12,924 nucleotides of DNA from Yoonia sp. (GTDB lineage Bacteria; Pseudomonadota; Alphaproteobacteria; Rhodobacterales; Rhodobacteraceae), in the NCBI GenBank assembly GCA_020627605.1, contig JAHDGO010000029.1, positions 1 through 12,924 on the forward strand, in the 5' to 3' direction. Shown here one piece after another: positions 1 through 6,199 of this stretch (within the stretch, counting starts at the first letter, position 1; the number at the start of each line of letters is the position of its first letter). Made by a program: the position numbers and the translations under genes. The notes under the pieces were generated by a model. That model ran no database searches and was not told the origin of the DNA. It saw only the letters and a list, made by a program, of their open reading frames with translations.

Positions 1-376
1 CGGTGAATAGCGCGAAAATATACAGCAAATGCAATGCGATAACGGCAAAGCTAAAGACATCTTCCCAGAAGAATGCAGGTGCGAACAGGTACTGACCAAA
101 GACCACTTTTTCCCAGATCGCGCCGGTTACCATGATCAACAAAAGCACGGCGGTTTTCAGCACAATCGAGGCTGTCGCGACGTCATACCCAGCGCCGGTC
201 CAGAGATAGCGCAGCACCAAGGCAAGTGAGATCAGGAAGACAAGAAACTGCAAGGGCGCCAGAATGCCCTGGACGAGGGTCCATTTGGTCGCATCACGCC
301 GGGCGCGTTCCGCGTCTGAGTACAGACGCTTGCGCAGTGGCTGAACGCTCCCCCTGTGCGTGCTGGCGATGGCCAT
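1..376 (-). CDS. bchF: 3-vinyl bacteriochlorophyllide hydratase BchF (3' end cut off by window)
   Basis: BchF hydrates the 3-vinyl group of the (bacterio)chlorophyllide ring to 3-hydroxyethyl, a step on the way to bacteriochlorophyll a. The visible 125 codons carry features I recognise from the family: an N-terminal YSDAERARRDATKWTLVQG stretch (residues 19-37), a hydrophobic segment at about 38-58 followed by RYLWTGAGYD, a second hydrophobic segment at 71-86, and the IWEKVVFG / LFAPAFFWEDVFS block at 88-109. The protein is membrane-associated. The ATG at 376-374 has an AGGGA-type ribosome site just upstream. The gene leaves the window at base 1, so the C-terminus is not seen. It is divergent from ppaA across a 272-bp control region. 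In purple bacteria bchF usually heads a bchFNBHLM-type operon, so further bch genes probably lie beyond the left edge (inference). A PpsR box overlaps its likely -35 element. Confidence 0.93.
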   Translation of the reverse strand, partial: MAIASTHRGSVQPLRKRLYSDAERARRDATKWTLVQGILAPLQFLVFLISLALVLRYLWTGAGYDVATASIVLKTAVLLLIMVTGAIWEKVVFGQYLFAPAFFWEDVFSFAVIALHLLYIFALFT

Positions 377-393
377 GTAAACATTCCCTGACA
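376..393. promoter_or_regulatory. Possible third TGT-N12-ACA box at the bchF start codon
   Basis: TGTAAACATTCCCTGACA fits TGT-N12-ACA, with the inner g but not the inner c of the PpsR consensus. It touches the first base of the bchF start codon, downstream of the predicted promoter, so it could be a roadblock site or chance. It is weaker than the other two boxes. Confidence 0.3.
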
Positions 394-406
394 GGTCTTT
401 GTGTCA

Positions 407-436
407 AGATTAGGTGTCAAATAGGGCAAGTGTCAA
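407..436 (-). promoter_or_regulatory. Predicted bchF promoter
   Basis: On the minus strand there is a perfect TTGACA (436-431), an 18-bp spacer and TAATCT (412-407), placing the transcription start about 24 nt before the bchF ATG. The -35 half is strong and the -10 is only a partial match (3/6), so spacing is the main support. The -35 lies inside the TGT-N12-ACA box at 431-448, so PpsR binding would block RNA polymerase. Confidence 0.5.
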
Positions 437-448
437 CTTTAAGTTACA
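431..448. promoter_or_regulatory. PpsR/CrtJ operator (bchF side)
   Basis: TGTCAACTTTAAGTTACA is an exact TGT-N12-ACA box, the known recognition pattern of PpsR/CrtJ (consensus TGTcN10gACA; the inner c is present, the inner g is t here). It covers the -35 element of the predicted bchF promoter. Repression under air or light would be expected. Confidence 0.8.
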
Positions 449-554
449 GGTCATACTGTCGCGCATCAGATGACGGTGTCAGCGCCTGAAATCCCTCTAT
501 TCACTTTGTTTTCATGGCAATTCAGCAGGGTGCCCTGCAGGCCAATCGGGCAAC

Positions 555-572
555 TGTCAATTTGCTTTGACA
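555..572. promoter_or_regulatory. PpsR/CrtJ operator (ppaA side)
   Basis: TGTCAATTTGCTTTGACA matches the full TGTcN10gACA PpsR/CrtJ consensus. Its right half-site is the TTGACA -35 element of the predicted ppaA promoter. It starts with the same TGTCAA-y-TT as the bchF-side box, and the two centres are 124 bp apart. This suggests PpsR feeds back on its own ppaA-ppsR operon. Confidence 0.82.
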
Positions 573-595
573 TTCCCCGGTGCGAGGCAGACAAT
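567..595 (+). promoter_or_regulatory. Predicted ppaA-ppsR promoter
   Basis: Perfect TTGACA (567-572), 17-bp spacer, then GACAAT (590-595, 4/6 match to TATAAT). Transcription would begin near base 602, giving a leader of about 47 nt before the ppaA ATG. The -35 is embedded in the PpsR box at 555-572. Confidence 0.6.
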
Positions 596-648
596 AGTGT
601 CAGAGCTGGAAAAACGCCTAACGCAAGATTCGGCGCGAGGAAAATCAG

Positions 649-1446
649 ATGGCCGATCATCGGAACGCGGACACCCCCCGGGCGTCCGATGTGCCAGCAT
701 CACAATCCCAGTCGGCAGTCAGCCGCACTGCGGGTGCTTTGCTGCGCGAGATTGATCGACGCCTTGATCCGGAAATTCTTGGGCGGCTGGAACGCGCAGC
801 ACTTGATCCGCTACAGCAAACCAACAAGTCCACCATTGCCGACCTGATTGCCGACGGCGTGCGCCGCGAGGATATCGCCGATTTCTATATCCCCGCCGTG
901 TCGCGGGTCATGGGCGAAAAATGGTGTACCGATCAGATGAGCTTTGCCAGCGTCACCATCGGCGCATCGCGTCTGCAGGGCATGCTGCGCGAACTGGGGC
1001 CAAACTGGTCGGGTGATATTTCCATAGATGCAGCAGCCCCCAGCGTTCTGGTCGCCGTCCCGCAAGAGGTGCATCACACGCTCGGCGCGCTTGTGCTGAG
1101 CGGGCAATTGCGGCGCATGGGTGTGTCGGTCAAGCTGTCGCTGGGCGAACGGGCCGAAACGCTGGCCCATCGGTTGCGTCAGACGCGATATGCGGCGGTT
1201 TTCATCTCAGCTTCGCAGAGCGAAAACCTTGAAACGCTGCGCCGGATCATTGATGTTATCAATGGAACGGTCGACAACGCCCCGCCCATCGTAATTGGCG
1301 GCGGCATACTGGAAACAAGATCGGCAGAAACGATCATTGCGCTGACTGGGGCAAGCAGCGCAACAAGCAAGACAGAAGAGGCCCTGAGACTTTGCGGGAT
1401 AAAGGCACCCACGCACGTAAATCGCACCAGCAAGAACGGGGTCTGA
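649..1446 (+). CDS. ppaA: PpaA/AerR-type B12-binding regulator of photosynthesis genes
   Basis: This is the cobalamin-domain partner of PpsR/CrtJ. In Rhodobacter such proteins bind a cobalamin and modulate PpsR/CrtJ DNA binding, an antirepressor or co-regulator role. The 265-residue protein has an N-terminal helical part (residues 25-120) with the MGEKWCTDQMSFASVTIG block at 88-105 typical of B12 helical domains. A Rossmann-like cobalamin fold follows (about 132-255), with VHHTLG at 141-146 and the glycine loop VIGGG at 215-219. The His-x-x-Gly of the B12 motif is kept (H143, G146), but the Asp of classical DxHxxG is Val141, as is usual for this regulator group as I recall it. The ATG at 649 has GAGGA 7 nt upstream, which supports the start. 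It lies 35 nt before ppsR and is probably co-transcribed with it from the PpsR-controlled promoter. Confidence 0.88.
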   Translation: MADHRNADTPRASDVPASQSQSAVSRTAGALLREIDRRLDPEILGRLERAALDPLQQTNKSTIADLIADGVRREDIADFYIPAVSRVMGEKWCTDQMSFASVTIGASRLQGMLRELGPNWSGDISIDAAAPSVLVAVPQEVHHTLGALVLSGQLRRMGVSVKLSLGERAETLAHRLRQTRYAAVFISASQSENLETLRRIIDVINGTVDNAPPIVIGGGILETRSAETIIALTGASSATSKTEEALRLCGIKAPTHVNRTSKNGV

Positions 1447-1481
1447 TTGATGATGTCAGGCTCCCCTCCGGTGCGGCACCC

Positions 1482-2909
1482 ATGACATCGCGGGGCACGA
1501 AATACTGGGATAGCGGTGCGATCCCACTGATTGCCCCGGAAATTCTGGGTGACATCATTGCGCAGGTCGCAGACCTGGGTGTGGTGGTGTCCGACGCTGG
1601 GATCGTTTTGTCGGTGCTCAACAATCCCGCCAATGAAAGTTTCAAAACGCTTGAGCGTTGGGAAGGGCTGGACATCCGCACCACCCTGACAATCGAAAGC
1701 GTCTCAAAATTTGATGCACGTCTGGCAGAGTTCATCGCCGGTGCCGCCTTTGTCCGCCCGGTTGAGCTGAACCACACCGCCGAAGGCAGCCGTCAGGAAA
1801 TTCCTGTGCGGTACAGTTTTCACCGGATTGGACCTGATGGTGCGATCCTGTTGCTGGGCCGCGATCTGCGCCCGATTGCCGAGATGCAGCAGCAACTGGT
1901 GCAGGCCCAGCTATCGCTGGAGCGTGATTACGAAACACAGCGCGAATACGACACCCGCTTTCGCGTGCTGATGGAAAACACCGGCGAGGCGATCGTCTTT
2001 GTCTCAGTCGAGTCCGGGCAAATCACCGAGGCCAACGCCGCGGCGCAAATGCTGCTGGACCGGTCCGGCGATCAGTTGATCAATGCATCGCTTGCCAGCC
2101 TGCTGGACGGACGCAAACGGGGCGATCTGGTCGAACAGCTTGCCGCCCAGGCCATATCAGAACTGGGCAAGGCCACTGATGTCAGGCTGCGCAACGGGGA
2201 TGAGCCTGTGACCCTGATGCCGACCCTGTTCCGCGCCGCCGGAGAGCGGGTCCTCATGGTCCGTCTGTTGCCGGCATCCGCTGCGCAGGCCACTGCCGAT
2301 GATCTGGATCAGAACCTGCGCACGCTTTATCTTGAGGGGCCAGAGGCGATTGTCTTTACCTCTGAAGGTGGCGACCTGATTTCAGCTAATGATGCCTTTC
2401 TGGACCTGATTGATGTTGCACAGGACAGCAACGTGCGCGGCCGCAGCTTTGCCGACTACTTGCAACGTGGCAGTGTCGATTTCAAAGTCATGGCAGAAAA
2501 CACGGCCCGTGCCGGGCGCATGCGCAATTACACCACAAAGCTGGCCGGTGAATACGGCAGCCCACGCACGGTTGAGATTTCAGTAACCAAACTGATCGCC
2601 GGAACAGAGATGATTTTTGCCTTTGTGCTGCGCGATGCAAACCGGGCAGAGGCGTCACATTCCCGCCCGCACCCTGCAAGCGATGAAAGCATGCGGTCTG
2701 TCGCTGAATTGGTTGGCAGTGCGACCTTGAAAGAGATTGTCGCCGAAACCACAAATGTCGTCGAAAAGATGTGCATCGAAACCGCCGTAGAGCTGACGAT
2801 GAATAACCGTGTGGCCGCCGCCGAGATGCTGGGCCTGTCGCGGCAATCGCTTTACGTCAAACTGCGCAAGTTCAACCTGATCGGCCGGGACGGTGACGAA
2901 AGCTCCTGA
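1482..2909 (+). CDS. ppsR: PpsR/CrtJ redox-responsive repressor of photosynthesis genes
   Basis: PpsR represses bacteriochlorophyll, carotenoid and light-harvesting genes under air by binding paired TGT-N12-ACA sites. From ATG 1482 the protein has 475 residues, close to the roughly 465 of known homologues. Regions in order: N-terminal PAS (about 20-125), a glutamine-rich coiled linker (128-158, with EMQQQLVQAQ), PAS1 (about 158-265), PAS2 (about 278-385) and a C-terminal Fis-type helix-turn-helix (410-468) with NNRVAAAEMLGLSRQSLYVK at 441-460. The reading frame stays open back to 1392, overlapping ppaA. I chose 1482 because the extra 30 residues look unlike PpsR, although no strong ribosome site precedes 1482, which fits translational coupling to ppaA. 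The only cysteine is C431, next to the HTH, matching redox-active Cys424 (R. sphaeroides) / Cys420 (R. capsulatus). The PAS-domain cysteine of those proteins appears to be missing. Confidence 0.93.
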   Translation: MTSRGTKYWDSGAIPLIAPEILGDIIAQVADLGVVVSDAGIVLSVLNNPANESFKTLERWEGLDIRTTLTIESVSKFDARLAEFIAGAAFVRPVELNHTAEGSRQEIPVRYSFHRIGPDGAILLLGRDLRPIAEMQQQLVQAQLSLERDYETQREYDTRFRVLMENTGEAIVFVSVESGQITEANAAAQMLLDRSGDQLINASLASLLDGRKRGDLVEQLAAQAISELGKATDVRLRNGDEPVTLMPTLFRAAGERVLMVRLLPASAAQATADDLDQNLRTLYLEGPEAIVFTSEGGDLISANDAFLDLIDVAQDSNVRGRSFADYLQRGSVDFKVMAENTARAGRMRNYTTKLAGEYGSPRTVEISVTKLIAGTEMIFAFVLRDANRAEASHSRPHPASDESMRSVAELVGSATLKEIVAETTNVVEKMCIETAVELTMNNRVAAAEMLGLSRQSLYVKLRKFNLIGRDGDESS

Positions 2910-2943
2910 TTGCCTGACAGCTCACTGACCGCCGCTACGAAAA

Positions 2944-2973
2944 AGGCCCGCGTCACGGATGCGACGCGGGCCT
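2944..2973. terminator. Bidirectional intrinsic terminator between ppsR and gspD
   Basis: An 11-bp perfect stem (AGGCCCGCGTC, 2944-2954, pairing with GACGCGGGCCT, 2963-2973) encloses an 8-nt loop. On the minus strand it is followed by TTTTT (complement of 2940-2944), a strong terminator for the gsp operon that ends at 2992. On the plus strand the tail TGTCTTTGTTG is weaker but usable for ppaA-ppsR. One hairpin thus serves the convergent operons. Confidence 0.9.
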
Positions 2974-2991
2974 GTCTTTGTTGTGTGTGCC

Positions 2992-5466
2992 TTACTGCGT
3001 CGCGGTAAAGCAGTCGGTTCTGACATCAACGCAAATCTGGCTGGCCTCATCGCGTGACATCGGACCCACGGTGACCATGGTCAATCCACCTGCCTCACGG
3101 AAGCTCGGCGTGAACCGGCCCAGCGCAGAGGCGTTCTGACTGACCAGATTGCCCCAGTGATCTTGTGCATTCGCGGCCGACCGGAATGATCCCAGCACCG
3201 CGATATGGCTGCCCGTTGGTGCCGCAGCCGGGGCTGCGACCTGCGGCACTGCCACCCGCGACGAAGCCAAAAGCGTGGCGGACAGGGCCGTGACATCAGC
3301 GCTTGGCGTTGCAGGAACCGGCGCGGCTGGTGGCAGGGCCACCTGCACGGGGGCCTGCACCGTGGTCGGCGTTGCAGAGACGGCTGCACGGTTGGCGTTG
3401 CTGGCGTCAATGATCAGACCAGAGTTGGCGCTGCCCAGACGTGGCACGGTGACATTCGTGCTCATCGATGCGGCGTTAGAGGTACGCAGTGACTGCACAC
3501 GCGAGCGCAGCTGCTGTGTCACGCGGCGGCTGTCGATGCTGTTGTTCACGATCCGTGGCGTGATCAGCACCAGAAGCTCTGTCTGTGCGCGGCCACGTGA
3601 GGTGTTGCCGAACAGCCCACCTGCAACCGGCAGGTCCTTCAGGATCGGAATGCCGCCGTTGCTGGAACTGCGACGGTCAGAGAACAGACCACCCAGCACA
3701 ATCGTTTCGCCACTGTCGACAGAGACCGAGCTGTTGATCAGGCGCTGCGAGATGATCGGATTGCCAGTCGCACCATCGGTTTCACCAACAAGGCTGACCT
3801 CTTGCGCAATATTCAGGATGACAGAGCCCGAAGAGTTGATGCGCGGCGTCACCTCAAAGATCACGCCGGTGTCGCGGTATTCAACTGTCGAGACAAAGAC
3901 ATCATCAGCCGTGGTGCCATCCTGTGCGGTACGCACCGCTGTTGGCACCTGATCACCGACGACCAGACGTGCGGACTCGTTGTTCAGGATCATCAGGTTT
4001 GGCGATGAAATGACGTTGATCCGGGTCACGGTATCAAGGGCATCAATCACCACGTTGGCCGGTGTCCCGCCAAGTGACGCGCTGAAGCCGGGCAGGTTTG
4101 GCGCGATGTTGACGGTTTCGCCACGCGACAGTCCCAGCTGTGTGCCGCCATCCTCAAGGAAGTACTGCACACCATAGCGCAGATCATCGTTCAAAGAGAC
4201 TTCGACGATTGTCGCTTCGACCAGAACCTGCCGCTGCGGCACGTCCAGACGATGCAGAATGCCAAGGATACGGTTGTATTCGTCAGGTGTGGAATGGATC
4301 AAAAGCGTGTTGGTCGCCTCGCTGGCCACCACACGGGTCGCGTTCAGCGTGCCCTGTGGCTCAAAGAAGTCAGCACTTGCTTCCATGACCTCTGCCTCTG
4401 GATCGTCAGAAGCGGTTGTTTCAACCGAAATCCCAAGGATCTGCGACAGCGTTGGCGCAATATCAGCGGCCCGCGCGTATTTCATGTCATAGGAATAGAC
4501 CTGCGCATCATTGGCACCGTCCTGTGTCAGGCGGCTGATCCAGACGGCGACATTTTCCAGCGCACGCGGCGTCTTTGCGACGGCAAGGATAGAGTTGTTT
4601 TCAGGGATCACCTCGAACACCACCAGCGGGGCGAAGGTCTCATCCGTTTCGACGACACGCTCCAGCCCGTTCACGATGGACTGCGCTGAACGCCCGTTGA
4701 CCGGGAAAATCCCGACAGAACGGTTGGCGAGCCAGTCCACGTCAAAGCTGTTGATTGTCTCCTGCCAGGACTGCTGATCGACCGACGTCCCGGCCAGCAC
4801 CAGCAGGTTGCGCTGGGCGTCGATACCAACAATGCCGTTCCCGGCAAAAGGCTGCAGAATGGCGGCCATTTCCTGTGCGCCAATGTTGCGCAAAGGCACA
4901 ACCCGCAGGGTGTAGCCCGGCAGAACATCCCGCGCTGTTGATGGCGAAATCGACAGATCGGCCGACAGTGGTGCGATCGCGAAAAGATCGCCACGGCGCA
5001 CCAGCACCGCGTTGTTCTGTTTCAGGGCGAGTTCGAAAACCTCGATCGCGGTCGTCCGCGTGACCGGTTGCGATGACCGGATGTTCACGGTGCCGCTGAC
5101 GCCGGGATCGATGATGTAGTTGATCTGCAAAAGCTCACCCAGAATGGCGGCGGCAGCAGATTCGATATCAACGTCCACAAGGTTGAGCGAAACCGTCCGC
5201 TCCCCATTCTCGTTGACGAAGTCACTGTCGATCAGCAGCGGTTGGCGTCCGGGGAAGATCGTGCCCTGTCCGGCCTCGACGTTGCGCCCACCGGTGACGC
5301 GGCCCTGCTGTCGGTTCTGCCCTGCAGCGTCGCTGTTGGTGCCGAAAATATTGGCCAGCTGCCAGCCCGGCAGGTCGGAGTTGCTATCTGTCCGGTCAGC
5401 TTGTGGAAAATCCTCACAAGCCGAAAGGATCACGGCCGCAGCCGCAAACGCCATAAACTTTTTCAT
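2992..5466 (-). CDS. gspD: Type II secretion secretin GspD, lipoprotein with C-terminal SPOR-like domain
   Basis: GspD forms the outer-membrane channel of the T2SS. From ATG 5466 (GAGG 6-7 nt upstream; another ATG at 5478 is possible) it has 824 residues. A lipoprotein signal ends in L14-S-A-C17. An N0-type domain (about 90-160) begins VSLNLVDVDIESAAAAIL, and N1-N3 repeats follow (about 185-410). The secretin core (about 410-645) shows VLVEATIVEVSLNDDLRYGVQ, VDSGETIVLGGLFSDRR and ELLVLITPRIV. A Pro/Ala-rich linker (about 695-750) then leads to a SPOR-like module (752-822) with HIAVLGSFRSAANAQ and LTMVTVGPMSRDEASQIC. SPOR domains bind peptidoglycan glycan strands. Ordinary GspD ends in a short pilotin-binding S-domain, so this tail is unusual. 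It is the last gene of the operon, about 82 bp after the peptidase gene, with a TATAAC-like -10 in the gap but no matching -35. The terminator lies just downstream. Confidence 0.93.
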   Translation of the reverse strand: MKKFMAFAAAAVILSACEDFPQADRTDSNSDLPGWQLANIFGTNSDAAGQNRQQGRVTGGRNVEAGQGTIFPGRQPLLIDSDFVNENGERTVSLNLVDVDIESAAAAILGELLQINYIIDPGVSGTVNIRSSQPVTRTTAIEVFELALKQNNAVLVRRGDLFAIAPLSADLSISPSTARDVLPGYTLRVVPLRNIGAQEMAAILQPFAGNGIVGIDAQRNLLVLAGTSVDQQSWQETINSFDVDWLANRSVGIFPVNGRSAQSIVNGLERVVETDETFAPLVVFEVIPENNSILAVAKTPRALENVAVWISRLTQDGANDAQVYSYDMKYARAADIAPTLSQILGISVETTASDDPEAEVMEASADFFEPQGTLNATRVVASEATNTLLIHSTPDEYNRILGILHRLDVPQRQVLVEATIVEVSLNDDLRYGVQYFLEDGGTQLGLSRGETVNIAPNLPGFSASLGGTPANVVIDALDTVTRINVISSPNLMILNNESARLVVGDQVPTAVRTAQDGTTADDVFVSTVEYRDTGVIFEVTPRINSSGSVILNIAQEVSLVGETDGATGNPIISQRLINSSVSVDSGETIVLGGLFSDRRSSSNGGIPILKDLPVAGGLFGNTSRGRAQTELLVLITPRIVNNSIDSRRVTQQLRSRVQSLRTSNAASMSTNVTVPRLGSANSGLIIDASNANRAAVSATPTTVQAPVQVALPPAAPVPATPSADVTALSATLLASSRVAVPQVAAPAAAPTGSHIAVLGSFRSAANAQDHWGNLVSQNASALGRFTPSFREAGGLTMVTVGPMSRDEASQICVDVRTDCFTATQ

Positions 5467-5548
5467 ACTCTGCCTCATCAGCAGCGCCCCCGATCTGTCG
5501 CCAGGGTGCGCATTTTTGTTATATTACGTTCACTCTAGCAGTGCCGCG

Positions 5549-6199
5549 TCAGGGAATTGGCGTGAAATTCCGCATGCTGACGAAAATGAGACATAGGTGT
5601 GTCCCGTATGACACGGCTCTTTGACGGGCCGTCTTGCCCTGAAACACCTGCCTGATCAGCAGTTCAGCCAGTCCAGACAGCGCTGCAAGCCCGATCAGCA
5701 GAAAGCTTTGGTGCAGCGCCAGAAAGCCGCCAAGCCCCGCGATCAGCCAGATATCGCCCAAGCCCATTGCTTCTTTTTGCAAAACCCACAGCGTGACCTG
5801 CCGGATGTTCAGCAAGGTCACTGCTGGAACGGCCATCTGCGCAAGCACCATTGGCAGCATCTGGCCTTGCCAGCCAAAAATCAGGGCGAGCGCGATCAGG
5901 CCGGCGGTCCATTCCAGCGGCAACCAGCGCCACTGCCAGTCAATCACAGCCAGAAGCAAGAGAAGGCAAAGCACGGCAGCCCCAAGTGCGATGGCCGGGT
6001 CACTTAAGCCGGTTGCAATGACAGCAACCACCATGCCGCCTGCGATACCCGCGCTGACAGGACCATGCCACCGTCGCGTCCGGTGCGGCCCAAGTTGTGG
6101 CCGCATAACGCCCCTGACCACGATTTGCAGGGGGCCTGTCAGCAGACTGGCTATCAACACACCCGCAATCAGGGCGACCTGCAACATCGGCCCCGTCAT
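5549..6199 (-). CDS. Short type IV prepilin peptidase (GspO-like, A24 family), no methyltransferase domain
   Basis: This integral-membrane aspartic peptidase should cut the short leader from the pseudopilins encoded upstream. The 216 residues form several hydrophobic segments. Both catalytic aspartates of the family are present: D87 in AVIDWQWRWLP (83-94) and D149 in the GxGD motif of EAMGLGDIWL (143-152). Full-length GspO/PilD is longer, about 270-290 residues, and begins with a cytoplasmic loop carrying CxxC pairs needed for N-methylation. That part is absent, so mature pseudopilins would be unmethylated unless another enzyme acts. The ATG at 6199 overlaps the gspK stop as ATGA, indicating translational coupling. 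Placing the peptidase between gspK and gspD makes the cluster self-sufficient for pilin processing. A gspO-type name would be reasonable, but the shortened form makes the symbol uncertain. Confidence 0.85.
   Translation of the reverse strand: MTGPMLQVALIAGVLIASLLTGPLQIVVRGVMRPQLGPHRTRRWHGPVSAGIAGGMVVAVIATGLSDPAIALGAAVLCLLLLLAVIDWQWRWLPLEWTAGLIALALIFGWQGQMLPMVLAQMAVPAVTLLNIRQVTLWVLQKEAMGLGDIWLIAGLGGFLALHQSFLLIGLAALSGLAELLIRQVFQGKTARQRAVSYGTHLCLIFVSMRNFTPIP

Noticed and set aside
29..847. Several short open frames (29-229, 226-489, 470-847) around the bchF-ppaA region
   Set aside because: They lie antisense to bchF, across the control region or out of frame with ppaA, lack ribosome sites and have no recognisable protein features.
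1392..1481. In-frame extension of ppsR into the end of ppaA
   Set aside because: It would add 30 non-PpsR residues overlapping ppaA. The family-like sequence starts at 1482, though the weak ribosome site there leaves some doubt.
3275..3952. 225-codon open frame antisense to gspD (plus strand)
   Set aside because: Low-complexity, Arg/Ser/Thr-rich translation with no family resemblance. It is a shadow of the GC-rich secretin gene, as are the other plus-strand frames across 3000-11900.
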